This document shows, piece after piece, positions 25,901 to 33,739 of a stretch of 64,000 nucleotides of DNA (position 1 is its first letter; each line of letters begins with the position of its first letter). A program made the position numbers and the translations under genes. Below the pieces are notes generated by a model, which was given only the letters and a program-made list of their open reading frames with translations, searched no databases and was not told the origin of the DNA. Location: positions 19,715-83,714 of the forward strand of contig DBJE01000006.1 in the NCBI GenBank assembly GCA_002297045.1. Reading direction: 5' to 3'. This DNA comes from Caryophanales bacterium UBA784 (lineage in GTDB: Bacteria; Bacillota_I; Bacilli_A; RFN20; CAG-288).

Positions 25901-26446
25901 ATAGATTTTCCTTAGGGCGACCCCGCCATTATCGGAGGCCTCTAAGGTAACCGTAAGATGACTATCTTCCTTCTTGGCATATTTCTTGGTGCCGACATCG
26001 CTGACCTGATAGCCGGCGCTTGTATAGTCTGCCGCAAATTTGTTCTTCAGCGTATCGGTGTAGTCAACAGTTCCGTCAAGTTCGATATGATAGTCATCAT
26101 AGTTGTTATCAAAATTAGGGGCAATCCTCTCGTAGGAAATCAGAGACGCTTTTCCTAGGTTCACATAAGGAACGGTTTGTCCATTAAGATAGAGATTAAG
26201 ATATTCACGGATTTCCTTCGACCACCCGGAATAAACGTCGGTCGATGTCGATTCTGAGGCAGAAGACTGGCTCTGGTTTCCTCCACTGCTTGTACTTTCG
26301 CTCGGCCTTGGCTTTTCAGAGGGAGAGACAGGGACGTGTTCGCTTTCCGAAGGAGTCGGATTACTAGTGTTTGACTCTTTTCCTCCTTTACATCCAGACA
26401 GGAAGAGGGCAGTTAGAACAACTAGGCTGAATACTTTCTTTCGCAT
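22961..26446 (-). CDS. Large surface lipoprotein with about nine tandem repeats
   Basis: The 1161-aa protein starts with a lipoprotein signal (MRKKVFSLVVLTALFLSGC), so Cys17 would be lipidated and the rest exposed. A Ser/Pro/Thr-rich spacer to about residue 75 follows. The remainder is a series of about nine diverged units of 110-130 residues. Each opens with a P-(Y/F/L/V)-x-x-LG motif (VPYVNLG, IPVIYLG, LPLFYLG, IPPFVYLG, LPYVYLG, VPYVYLG, IPRLYLG, VPYFSLG; one unit has LPYIDFA). Each continues with a beta-rich stretch and a helix carrying ALNVL or AKDVL, then a Tyr-containing turn. I recognise no named domain. The repeats suggest an adhesive or ligand-binding stalk. It lies between the two copies of the secreted-protein module, on the opposite strand. 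Confidence 0.8.
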   Translation of the reverse strand: MRKKVFSLVVLTALFLSGCKGGKESNTSNPTPSESEHVPVSPSEKPRPSESTSSGGNQSQSSASESTSTDVYSGWSKEIREYLNLYLNGQTVPYVNLGKASLISYERIAPNFDNNYDDYHIELDGTVDYTDTLKNKFAADYTSAGYQVSDVGTKKYAKKEDSHLTVTLEASDNGGVALRKIYYDEPYDKSKFVSYPSEIDSVLDSVFGTHKADIPVIYLGTSAPDYKDGGSRLGKSLILTGRKWNSAVLTDAKDVLASKGFTTSDTDKDTVSGSLTFSDGYQLVVTIEKITPSESKIPAYPQRTILRKEPYNPSTFTAWPSDIADLLSDYYGGHTLPLFYLGTDSPSVTDTDDDSREEFDVEGGAWDDRVRDNALNVLKNAGYAEDKDEEESSGYDNVLVRTKTEDGDKLKIVLYKNYDGIVSVEVHCTLAFGDPTSVTEYSQDVKSAFISNCGGRIPPFVYLGKRRTVDGQGDNYVELKGGTYKETARTNALNVLQNLNYTEDTEAEEDSSDDNVLVRVSPRDEKTSTKWNFTFYSYDDKIYGKWELIQSYNPNDTSTSYPQDVLDNIAKNLNGIDLPYVYLGTGVPSATWNSYSSDVVITGGRWDDAIVTKAKEAYTAKGWTEVAGAKSDDVSFIRHDKAKGFYYSRIYKNAGTPIVDVFYLPWKTETAYSSGISAQIKSWFYDKTEVPYVYLGEDSQLSLGSKDGNVTLTGSIPSRTALKYLFKTAYSEKGWTVKDLIATKEADGYSFKVTLDEVYNSDSVKVARLTFDAKAPYNPSEKNADYTDAEKKTIHAALNNNDIPRLYLGGKNYTLETGTTISTWSKGITVYGGDYDSKVLSDNKKTLEDSGFTVYVTREGERNHFGAGNTSFASLQGYKPLGSSAADGYLRFLLTKDEDSGKAVAIFFYDAATALDNTGTGKNKWNENTKYVGYRTNGLGGTILPYIDFATDDVARTQSVDGDENPIGIQINATYSNVGEVSHQAVARNVYNQLKTADPTIAITSYDFSYDNYGRSLEFVGTAKDGNKITYTLTCAKNSVILRAVYSEAFKVGEATSWSEDIQNARKKQLNQNLVPYFSLGTDSITIDDSREGTLVLKGKTWDKKVLDLCSAALAKETGWNYSDDGESRLLAKKVRENGTIYLRLEKKDNSPCLTIRYVAK

Positions 26447-26793
26447 TGTGATTACTCCTTAATTAAGTATCAAGCTTATTCTAGCAAAAAGAAAAACGAG
26501 AGTATAGATATCTTATTTATAGAATTAATGGCAACAAGGTATGGAAAACGTTTGTTCTCTAAGCCGGCCGGCTTTGTGTTTAAGAAAAAATGGTCTTAGG
26601 AGCAAAATGAATATTTATATTCGGCAGCCATATGTCTTTTAGAAACCTACCTTGCCGAAAAATATTCTTTTTCATTTGTGGAACCCTTCTATTGGCAGAA
26701 TCAGCATGTTTGGAAAAGAAGTAAATTGCTGAGATATGAATATATCTTTGTACTTTAAATGGATACGGAGACTCGATACCCCAAATCCACGTA

Positions 26794-26847
26794 TTGACAG
26801 CAAAATAACAAAGGACTACTATAATAAAAAGTTTGCCATAGCAAACT
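26794..26847 (+). promoter_or_regulatory. Promoter and 5' hairpin of the intact secreted-protein module
   Basis: TTGACA at 26794-26799 and TACTAT at 26817-26822 are 17 bp apart. The expected start near 26829 coincides with the inverted repeat AGTTTGC-CATA-GCAAACT at 26830-26847, which would form a hairpin at the extreme 5' end of the message just before GAGGAGG. The rest of the 415-bp gap 26447-26861 shows no gene. Confidence 0.65.
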
Positions 26848-26861
26848 CGAGGAGGCTAAAG

Positions 26862-27692
26862 ATGCTATTGTCGACGTTGCTCGTATGCAGTTCTTTACTT
26901 GGAAGGAGTTATAGTTCTTTAGGTATAGATCATCTCGATTATCTTAAGGAACATGGCTTCTCCGATGAAGACATTCGGTTAATGGATGAGAGTACGGTCA
27001 ATGCAATTCGGAATTCGAAGAGTTTATCGGCCTATACGGTTACCTATCCGCAGGAAGATGACCCGTCCTCTTCCGACATCAGCACATTATCTGATGATAC
27101 TTCTGCTGATTTCAAAGACAACTACATTACAATCAATCTGCTCGTCTCGGAGGTATCGAAAGCAAAATACCATTTCTATGCAACTTCCAAATGGGATAAG
27201 ATGCCATTTTGCAGAGGCACGGATTCTTTCAGTATCTGTGCGGATGGGGTGGTACCGGTCTATAGCACGGTCTTTGGTTATGTAACTGACATATGCAAAG
27301 TGTCTGTCTCAAATAAGAATCATGTCAGTGTGCAGACGAAGAACGAGAATCATCCTATTTCGTCAGATAAGATAACCATGGCTGCAGATGACAGAACAAA
27401 TGGAACTGGATTTCTTTATGATTTACCTAATAATAAAGTAATTGTTCAGACCGAATATAAATATACCGATGTTCAGTTTCATTTGTCTTTTGATGCTAGC
27501 CTTCAATATCCTAATCAGTCCCAGAATTTCAATGTTTATGCAATCCATGACCATCTGGAACGAAATATCCAAGGCTCCGTTTCGCTAACTTTTTCGGCGA
27601 AGAATGGTTGCTTCGGGCTAGGTCTAAACAGCAGTTGGATGATGCATCGACGATATGCGGTTACGCAGAATCCGATATATTATGAGGCATAA
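26862..27692 (+). CDS. Predicted secreted protein, intact member of a duplicated module
   Basis: I do not recognise this 276-aa protein. The start at ATG 26862 follows a perfect GAGGAGG; the longer open frame from 26736 begins within the promoter. The N-terminus (MLLSTLLVCSSLLGRSYSSLG) is hydrophobic, like a short signal peptide lacking the usual lysines. It continues with DHLDYLKEHGFSDEDIRLMDESTVNAI (a helical pair), a serine/aspartate-rich part and a beta-rich body with KYHFYATSKWDKMP, DSFSICADGVVPV and VQFHLSFDASLQYP. A decayed paralogue lies at 21599. The 57-aa membrane protein begins 2 bp after its stop, so the two are probably translated together. The beta-rich body suggests an extracellular binding or structural role, but no function is claimed. 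Confidence 0.75.
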   Translation: MLLSTLLVCSSLLGRSYSSLGIDHLDYLKEHGFSDEDIRLMDESTVNAIRNSKSLSAYTVTYPQEDDPSSSDISTLSDDTSADFKDNYITINLLVSEVSKAKYHFYATSKWDKMPFCRGTDSFSICADGVVPVYSTVFGYVTDICKVSVSNKNHVSVQTKNENHPISSDKITMAADDRTNGTGFLYDLPNNKVIVQTEYKYTDVQFHLSFDASLQYPNQSQNFNVYAIHDHLERNIQGSVSLTFSAKNGCFGLGLNSSWMMHRRYAVTQNPIYYEA

Positions 27693-27694
27693 AA

Positions 27695-27868
27695 ATGGAA
27701 ATCGCAATTTCACTTGTTCTTGCAGTTGTTCTTGCAATTAGGTGTCGGTATTGGGATGGATTTTCCTCCTTCCTTGTTAATGAGATTCCAGGCAGCATTT
27801 TCGTGGCTTTAATCGGATTCGGAATCGTTCTCTTCTATATCCGTAAGTTTTCTGGCAAAAAGAAATAA
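27695..27868 (+). CDS. 57-aa membrane protein coupled to the secreted protein
   Basis: The short frame from ATG 27695 encodes two membrane helices (AISLVLAVVLAI near the start and IFVALIGFGIVLFYI near the end) separated by a hydrophilic turn (RCRYWDGFSSFLVNE), with a basic tail (RKFSGKKK). It is supported by conservation of the same layout and tail in the decayed copy at 22426-22593, and by its position 2 bp after the secreted-protein stop. Binding-site bases (TATGAGG) lie at the end of the upstream gene. It may anchor or export its partner. No family is recognised. Confidence 0.7.
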   Translation: MEIAISLVLAVVLAIRCRYWDGFSSFLVNEIPGSIFVALIGFGIVLFYIRKFSGKKK

Positions 27869-28219
27869 GGTAACTGACCCTTTTATTCTGACGGTCATCT
27901 TTGTCACTTTACAGTCTTTGTCTATTCTTAAAAAATAACTTGCTGCGCTTGTATTTTCTTTGGCAAGGGAAGAGACAACGGTTAATTGTGCCGCTCTCCC
28001 TATGCTTTAACATGGAACATAAGGAAATGGATAAGGCATGTTCCTTTGCAAAGAGAACTGTCTTTGGTAAGCGAGAGATTGAGGGTACGGGTTTGCTTCT
28101 GCACGACAAGTCCGACTTAAAGATACGACAATAGGGAAGTATCCTGAATCCATCTATCTATCCAAGTCTGGATACGGAAAAATACGCCAAATAGAAGCTA
28201 AAGGGTAAGAGAACAGCAT
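27869..28219. other. Intergenic region with no supported gene
   Basis: About 350 bp between the small membrane protein and the rpsI terminator. Short open frames exist on both strands but lack ribosome binding sites and recognisable similarity. I see no tRNA, operator or repeat. Confidence 0.5.
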
Positions 28220-28220
28220 C

Positions 28221-28255
28221 AAAAAAGCCTCCTTGTTGAAGGGAGGCTCTTTTTT
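28221..28255 (-). terminator. Terminator of rplM-rpsI
   Basis: AGCCTCC at 28226-28232 pairs with GGAGGCT at 28242-28248, flanked by A5 and T6. It lies just past the rpsI stop codon on the minus strand. Confidence 0.88.
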
Positions 28256-28287
28256 GAGTTTGGCTGATGAGCAGTCGAATAAGCGGA

Positions 28288-28695
28288 TTAACGCTTAGAG
28301 AACTGTTTGTCCTTACGGGCCTTACGGAGACCGTACTTCTTACGTTCGACGACACGGGAATCAACAGTGATGAGTCCCTTGGCGCGAAGAAGCGGCTTGT
28401 AAGTGTCGTTGGCTTTGACTAAGGCACGGGCAATTCCTAAACGGAGTGCGCCGGTCTGGCCAGAATAGCCACCACCAACAATGTTGGCCTTGACATCGTA
28501 CTTGTCAGAAGTACCAGTGACCGCGAACGGTTGCCTGGCATCCCTGATTAACGTGTCGTGCGGGAAGTATTCGTTGATCTTGTGACCATTGACGATGACT
28601 TCGCCTTTGCCAGGGGTTAAGAAGACCCGGGCGACAGAAGACTTACGACGGCCGACAGCTGCATAAATCAGCTTTTCAGTTTTTGCGATAGCCAT
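28288..28695 (-). CDS. rpsI: 30S ribosomal protein S9
   Basis: The 135-aa protein has the S9 hallmarks YAAVGRRKSSVARV at the start, VNGHKINEYFPHDTLI, GGGYSGQTGALRLGIARAL, and a C-terminal tail ending GLRKARKDKQFSKR that reaches the P-site tRNA. It follows rplM by 5 bp in the universal L13-S9 pair. Confidence 0.97.
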   Translation of the reverse strand: MAIAKTEKLIYAAVGRRKSSVARVFLTPGKGEVIVNGHKINEYFPHDTLIRDARQPFAVTGTSDKYDVKANIVGGGYSGQTGALRLGIARALVKANDTYKPLLRAKGLITVDSRVVERKKYGLRKARKDKQFSKR

Positions 28696-28700
28696 TGTTT

Positions 28701-29156
28701 TTACTTCTCCTTCTTCTCAGTCAGCTCGACTTCGATCGGCTTGTTGTGCCTGCGGTCATGTTCCGGTCCGGCATAAGTGAATAACTTGCCGATCCTTTCC
28801 TTGCCGAGAGATCCCTTAGGAAGCCTTCCCCACACTGCACGGCGAACCATTTCCGTGGGATAGGATTCCTTCCTGACCTTGGCGGAACGAACGCGAAGTC
28901 CACCATAGGTCTGCGACTTGTTGTCGTAATACCTCTTCTTGGTGAGCTTGTTGCCCGTTAATGCGACCTTGGCGCAATTTGTGACGATGACGAAATCGCC
29001 ACAATCGAAATTCGGAGTATACTGAGGCTTATTCTTTCCCCTCAGGATAATCGCGATTTCGGAGGCTAACCGACCAAGGGGCTTGTTCGAAGCATCAACG
29101 ACGTACCATTTCTTGGCGACGTCGCTCTTCTTGTAAATAGTAGTTTGACGCTGCAT
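28701..29156 (-). CDS. rplM: 50S ribosomal protein L13
   Basis: The 151-aa protein shows the L13 signature WYVVDASNKPLGRLASEIAIILRGKNKP and the conserved GDFVIVTNC and MVRRAVWGRLPKGSLG motifs. It is the first gene of the pair with rpsI and is preceded by a promoter and a leader of about 70 nt. Confidence 0.97.
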   Translation of the reverse strand: MQRQTTIYKKSDVAKKWYVVDASNKPLGRLASEIAIILRGKNKPQYTPNFDCGDFVIVTNCAKVALTGNKLTKKRYYDNKSQTYGGLRVRSAKVRKESYPTEMVRRAVWGRLPKGSLGKERIGKLFTYAGPEHDRRHNKPIEVELTEKKEK

Positions 29157-29261
29157 TTTCTATTTGTACCTTTCTATGATCATTAAGCAAACTGTAACCT
29201 TACCGGGGTGTAGTTCACAATTAGCCATAGGGTATTGTATCACGGCGATTTGTAAATTCAA
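29157..29261 (-). promoter_or_regulatory. Promoter and leader of rplM-rpsI
   Basis: On the minus strand TTGAAT (29261-29256) and TACAAT (29239-29234) are spaced 16 bp. The transcript would start near 29227 and carry about 70 nt before the rplM ATG. In many Firmicutes an L13 leader RNA in this place binds the ribosomal protein for feedback control. I see structure-forming GC-rich segments but cannot confirm that motif by eye. Confidence 0.6.
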
Positions 29262-29333
29262 TCCTTTTCTACGAAAAATAGGAGGATAATGCTCCTCGCT
29301 TAGACTTTATGGGTGTAACAGAGCGCAAAAAAA

Positions 29334-29969
29334 TCAAATCAGTCCAAGGCATAAAAAGCTTACACTCTGTGTCCAGACCGGAATCCTGTTTTCCAAAAGG
29401 ATCTTTGTTCCGGCCAGGATGAAGATGACTCCGACAATCAGATCAGCCCATTTAAAGAGGAATTTTCCGACCTTCTTTCCCAAAAATAGGCAGGGGAGAC
29501 AGAGAATAAAGGTGCAGGTTCCGATGATTCCGAAAATGAGAAGGGCAGTCGGAATGGTCTGGTCAAGATAGACAAATCCGATACAAAGGGCATCGATGGA
29601 TGTGGCTAACCCCTGATAAAGCAGGGTCCCTACCCCCAATTTCTTTCCTTCTTCCTTTTCTTCCTCTTTCTCTGCTCTGTCCTCACCCTTCTTTCTCTCC
29701 GTCCTCCATTCGACGATGGATTTCAACCCAAGAAGAAGGAGAAGGGTAAAGCCAATCCAGGGCACATATTTTTCCAGCTGTTCCTGAAAAGGGTATCCGA
29801 TGCAATAGGCGATTAATGGCCTAAGAAACTGAAAGGATGCCCTGATCAAAGAAATCAGTATCCTTTTTCCGGCTTTCCTTTTCGGTTCGAGCAGTCCGTC
29901 TGTCGCTGAGACAGTCCTTGAATCCGTAGCCATGGAAACGGAAACAAGGCAGATATTCAACCAATCCAT
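29334..29969 (-). CDS. MntP-like manganese efflux pump
   Basis: The 211-aa membrane protein has about six hydrophobic segments and the second half-repeat motif ATSIDALCIGF, which is diagnostic for the MntP/DUF204 family that exports Mn2+. The first half-repeat is degenerate (MATDSRTVSATDG where AMDAFAVS is usual); the key Asp is kept but an Arg sits within the helix. The central cytoplasmic loop is unusually charged (about residues 85-110, rich in K and E). It stands alone, divergent from the sugar kinase gene. Metal specificity is inferred from the family. Confidence 0.78.
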   Translation of the reverse strand: MDWLNICLVSVSMATDSRTVSATDGLLEPKRKAGKRILISLIRASFQFLRPLIAYCIGYPFQEQLEKYVPWIGFTLLLLLGLKSIVEWRTERKKGEDRAEKEEEKEEGKKLGVGTLLYQGLATSIDALCIGFVYLDQTIPTALLIFGIIGTCTFILCLPCLFLGKKVGKFLFKWADLIVGVIFILAGTKILLENRIPVWTQSVSFLCLGLI

Positions 29970-30091
29970 AAGTATGAATTATATCGTTTTCTTCCCTGTT
30001 GGCAAGAAAGAACAGGGAAACCGTCCGGTAAACAAAAGATATTTACGGCAAAGGAATGATATAATTTTCCAATAAGGAAGCGGTCTACATT

Positions 30092-31654
30092 ATGGAAAAA
30101 GAAAACAGGCTTGTTATTGATGTCGGCACGCAATCTCTCCGTGCTTCAATTATAAATCGGAAGGGGGAAACCCTTGCCTTCTCCAAGCAGAAGTACGATG
30201 TTCCCTACCTTTCTCCTTCTTCGGGATTTGCCGAACAGGACGCCGATTTTTATCTTGATAGGCTGGCAAAGGCGACTAGGCAGCTTGAGGGAGAAAACCA
30301 CGATCTTAGGCAGAGCGTTCTCGGAAGGACCGTTGTCCCTTTCCGGGATACGGCCGTCCTTCTTGATAAGGACAAGTCTCCTATCCGCCCCTGCATCCTT
30401 TGGCTTGACCAGCGGGTGGAACGCCTTCACGAGAAGAACCTCAGATTCTATGAACGGATTCTCTTCCGCCTTATCGGAAGGAAGGACACCGTCATCTATA
30501 ACTCCGAGCGTACAGCCACGCATTGGGTTAAAAGCCACGAAAAAGTCAATTGGGCAAAGAGGAAGTACTATGCTCCTCTCGGTGCCTATTTCAATTACCG
30601 GATAACCGGTAACCTCATCTGCTCGACCGCCGACACGATCGGACATTATCCAATCAACTTCAAGACCGGAAAATGGTATGGAAAATGGCATCCGAAGCAG
30701 AGCGTTTTCGGCATACCCTATTCCGCCCTTGTTCCTCTGACTAAGCCATCCTCCCTGATCGGCAAGGTGACGGAAGAGTTTTCCCGTAAATCCCATATCC
30801 CGGAGGGTACGAAAGTCTTTGCCTGTGGAAGCGATAAGTCCTGTGAGACCTTCGGAAACGGATGCAGGGACAAGACAACCGCATCGATTTCCCTAGGGAC
30901 TGCCTGCACGATAGATGTTGTCGATTCGAAATATGCGGAACCGGAACGATTCCTGCCATCCTATATAACTCCTTATAAAGGTGGCTATGATTTGGAGGTT
31001 CAGATTTACCGTGGATTATGGATGATCCGCTGGTATTTGGATAACTTCGGAGACAATGATGTTTCCAAGGCTAAAGAGCTGAATAGGTCGGTGGAAGACT
31101 ACCTGGACAGGAGGGTAAATAAGATTCCGGCCGGTTCGGATGGCCTTGTTCTGCAGCCGTATTGGGGCCCTGGACTTAAGCGCCCTAATGCCAAGGGATC
31201 TATTGTCGGCTTTTCTGCCGTCCATACCCGTTTTCATCTTCTCCGCGCCATCTATGAAGGCATTGCCTTTGCCTTGAAAGAGGGACTCGATGAAATCAGG
31301 AAGAAGACTCATCGCAAGCCGGACTATATCGTTCTCTCTGGCGGAGGATCATCAAACGAAATTGTTGCACAGATTATCGCCGACGTCTTTGGACTTGAAT
31401 GCCATATTTCTCCCACCCCGGAGTCCTGCTCCCTAGGCGGTGCAAGGGCTGGCTTTGTCTCCGCAGGTATCTTTTCTTCTCCTAAGGATGCGGTGAAAAG
31501 CAGGGTCAAGGAAGGAAAAATCATTCAGCCGAATTCTTCCAACCATGCTCTTTATGACCGGCTTTATCATAGTGTATATTTAAAGAGGTACCCCTCTTTA
31601 AAGAAAATCTATAACAACTGCAAGAAGTTCTATCTGGACAATAATAAAGAATAG
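30092..31654 (+). CDS. FGGY-family carbohydrate kinase (xylulokinase-like)
   Basis: The 520-aa kinase has the FGGY phosphate loop VIDVGTQSLRASIINRKG at the N-terminus, the middle LWLDQRVERL region, and the C-terminal ATP-binding motifs STACS-like ASISLGTACTID and VLSGGGSSNEIVAQIIADVFG. It phosphorylates a sugar or polyol in the cytoplasm; sequence alone does not decide between xylulose, glycerol, gluconate or another substrate. The next gene starts 2 bp after the stop, so kinase and glycosyltransferase form one transcript, an unusual partnership. Confidence 0.85.
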   Translation: MEKENRLVIDVGTQSLRASIINRKGETLAFSKQKYDVPYLSPSSGFAEQDADFYLDRLAKATRQLEGENHDLRQSVLGRTVVPFRDTAVLLDKDKSPIRPCILWLDQRVERLHEKNLRFYERILFRLIGRKDTVIYNSERTATHWVKSHEKVNWAKRKYYAPLGAYFNYRITGNLICSTADTIGHYPINFKTGKWYGKWHPKQSVFGIPYSALVPLTKPSSLIGKVTEEFSRKSHIPEGTKVFACGSDKSCETFGNGCRDKTTASISLGTACTIDVVDSKYAEPERFLPSYITPYKGGYDLEVQIYRGLWMIRWYLDNFGDNDVSKAKELNRSVEDYLDRRVNKIPAGSDGLVLQPYWGPGLKRPNAKGSIVGFSAVHTRFHLLRAIYEGIAFALKEGLDEIRKKTHRKPDYIVLSGGGSSNEIVAQIIADVFGLECHISPTPESCSLGGARAGFVSAGIFSSPKDAVKSRVKEGKIIQPNSSNHALYDRLYHSVYLKRYPSLKKIYNNCKKFYLDNNKE

Positions 31655-31655
31655 G

Positions 31656-32696
31656 ATGAAAGCTTTTTACATTCCTGATTTTCATGTCACCAATATCGGC
31701 TTTAATGCCCTGAATAAGTCACGGGAAGACCTCCATGCCATCTATGAGTCTTTAGGTTTTACGGCATTGAAGGATGACATCGTGGTTCTCAACGACGAAA
31801 AGATTAAGTACTTTGCTTCAAACAGGGATACCTTGGGCGGATACGTCAAGTCTCTGCTTCAGGCGATAGAAAAGAAGTGTAGCAAAGGGGACTATCTTTT
31901 CCTTGATTTCCCTTTTGCCGTGAAGTTTGCAGGCTACAGCAAGATTGTTTCCTATGCCAAGGGCAAGGGAAGGAAGGTTGTCTTTTTTCTTCATGACTTG
32001 GACGGTGTCCGCTTCCGCAATCCGATCAGGAACTGGAGCGATTCCTCATGTCTGGACAGGGGAGACTATAGGATTTCCGCCTCGCCGGAAAGGGATGATG
32101 TCCTTTATCATCAGCTCAATGTTTCCAAGAAAGTAAAAAGCGTCAACTATGACTACTGGGACTACCTTTGTCCAGATCAACCGAATTACCATAAGCAAGC
32201 CTTAATCTGCTTTGCCGGGAACTTAGCCAAATCGAGTTTTCTTTCCCAGATTCCCTCCTTCCTTTCCGCTTCCGGATTTAACCTTTACGGAAAGGGATAC
32301 CAGATGAATTACAAAGGGACCTTTTGTGGAGAATACAATCCGGAGGAACTGGTTTCGGTTCTTAACGGACGCTTCGGACTTGTCTGGGACGGAAAAAGCG
32401 GGAAGACCTGTAGCGGAAACTTCGGAAGATACCTTCGGATCAATTCTTCCCATAAGTTCGGACTATATAGGGCGAGCGGGAAACCGGTCATTGTCTGGAA
32501 GGACGGTGCGCTTTCTTCCTTCGTCATTAAGAAAGGAATCGGTATTGCCGTCTCCTCTCTTAAGGAAATCCCCTTTAGGCTAAGTCAGCTTGACTGTTAT
32601 GATTACCAAAGAAGGGTAGAAAATGTGATGCCTATCCGGAAAGACGTCATTAGCGGAAATCATTTAAAAAGAGTCATTCTTTCGACAAGGAAATAG
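31656..32696 (+). CDS. Gtf3-like glycosyltransferase
   Basis: The 346-aa protein resembles the Gtf3 / beta-1,6-galactofuranosyltransferase group (GT-B fold), with the typical start FHVTNIGFNALNKSREDL, the segment DYLFLDFPFAVKFAGYSKIVSYAKGKGRKVVFFLHDLDGVRF and the C-terminal nucleotide-sugar region FGLVWDGKSGKTCSGNFGRYLRINSSHKFGLYRASGKPVIVW. It probably adds a sugar to a surface glycan or glycoprotein. It is coupled to the FGGY kinase upstream and followed by a terminator. The donor and acceptor are unknown. Confidence 0.78.
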   Translation: MKAFYIPDFHVTNIGFNALNKSREDLHAIYESLGFTALKDDIVVLNDEKIKYFASNRDTLGGYVKSLLQAIEKKCSKGDYLFLDFPFAVKFAGYSKIVSYAKGKGRKVVFFLHDLDGVRFRNPIRNWSDSSCLDRGDYRISASPERDDVLYHQLNVSKKVKSVNYDYWDYLCPDQPNYHKQALICFAGNLAKSSFLSQIPSFLSASGFNLYGKGYQMNYKGTFCGEYNPEELVSVLNGRFGLVWDGKSGKTCSGNFGRYLRINSSHKFGLYRASGKPVIVWKDGALSSFVIKKGIGIAVSSLKEIPFRLSQLDCYDYQRRVENVMPIRKDVISGNHLKRVILSTRK

Positions 32697-32702
32697 AAAA
32701 GC

Positions 32703-32742
32703 AGGCATCGTAGGGAAAGCCGACTGGCTTTCCCTTTTTGTC
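32703..32742 (+). terminator. Terminator of the kinase-glycosyltransferase operon
   Basis: AGGGAAAGCC and GGCTTTCCCT form a 10-bp stem with a GACT loop, followed by TTTTTG. Confidence 0.9.
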
Positions 32743-32847
32743 TGTTTTTTGTTCTCAGAAAAAATTTTTTCGAACGCAAATATCCGAAATTGTATTCTGC
32801 TTCCGGGAAAAAGGAAAGGAGGTAGAAAACACGCCAAGAAGCACTCG

Positions 32848-32876
32848 TTGAGCAAAGATTGAAAAAAGGTTAATAT
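32848..32876 (+). promoter_or_regulatory. Promoter of the DUF4417 operon
   Basis: TTGAGC at 32848-32853 and TAATAT at 32871-32876 are 17 bp apart. The leader to the ATG at 33077 is about 190 nt and contains a possible 9-codon peptide at 32941 preceded by GAGGAGAGG. Apart from the terminator at 32703-32742, the 380-bp gap 32697-33076 shows no other gene. Confidence 0.5.
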
Positions 32877-33076
32877 GGTTTCAGAAATCTTAGCTTTTCC
32901 AAAGATTTCAAAAGTAAAAAAACTATGAGAGGAGAGGAAAATGGTAGAAAAGAAAAAAGACGATGGCTAAAAGATTATTAACTCCTACTATCCGACATGA
33001 TAGAAATGAAGACTTTGTATGTTCAGTTTCTATTACGTTCTTTATGTTTCGCCTGCAAATGAAGAAAGGAGAAAAA

Positions 33077-33739
33077 ATGGACAAAACTAAGCCGATACGG
33101 GATTGCTTTCAAGCCTTCTTGGTGGAAGGAGCAGAATTCACCGATGCGGAAGAGTATCCGATTATTCCTTCTTGCATGATTTCTACAGAGATTCCCAAAG
33201 AGATTATTCCTCTGGACAAGATTACATCGAAAAGGGATATTTCAAAGACCTATATTTGTTTCTATGAACCGGATGAAGAATTTGAAAAGGTACGGAAAAA
33301 TCCGGCCAGATTCCTGCCGATATTCAAAAAGGCGGCGGGTATCATCACTCCGGACTTCTCTATTCATTCCGATATGCCCCTTATCAAACAGAAAGCACAG
33401 AGGAACGATAACCTTTCTCTTGCTTACTATTATCTTTCTCATGGGGTTAAGGGCATCATTAATGTACGGGAAGGGGTGGATGAGATAAATGACGACTATT
33501 TTTCTGCTTTGCCTCGGAGAACCCTTGTTTCCATAGGGACGCACGGCTTTGTCGCTTCTAAGGCGAAAGAAGCCGAAATCTATTGCTTTGTCGAACGGAT
33601 TGTCGAAGAGCTGAACCCGACGGGGATTGTCGTTTACGGCCCTCTTCCCGAGAGTGTTCGGCAGTCTTTTCCAGACACCCCATTCTATGCCTTTGAACCA
33701 TGGATAAATAAGAACCGTAGAAGGAGAAAACATGTCTAG
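33077..33739 (+). CDS. DUF4417-family protein
   Basis: This 220-aa protein resembles the DUF4417 family, found mostly on phages and integrative elements; its function is unknown. Typical features are an N-terminal PIIPSCMISTEIPKEIIPLDK segment, a middle ICFYEPDEEFEKVRKNPARFLPIFKKAAGIITPDFSIHSDMP, and a C-terminal YCFVERIVEELNPTGIVVYGPLPESV. The start at ATG 33077 has AAAGGAG about 7 nt before it; an upstream in-frame ATG at 32963 has no binding site. Its end overlaps the next gene by 8 bp, so the three genes to 34568 form a tightly coupled operon. Confidence 0.78.
   Translation: MDKTKPIRDCFQAFLVEGAEFTDAEEYPIIPSCMISTEIPKEIIPLDKITSKRDISKTYICFYEPDEEFEKVRKNPARFLPIFKKAAGIITPDFSIHSDMPLIKQKAQRNDNLSLAYYYLSHGVKGIINVREGVDEINDDYFSALPRRTLVSIGTHGFVASKAKEAEIYCFVERIVEELNPTGIVVYGPLPESVRQSFPDTPFYAFEPWINKNRRRRKHV

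Noticed and set aside
27901..28134. 77-aa open frame after the small membrane protein
   Set aside because: No ribosome binding site, no recognisable similarity, and an opposing open frame of similar length exists in the same place.
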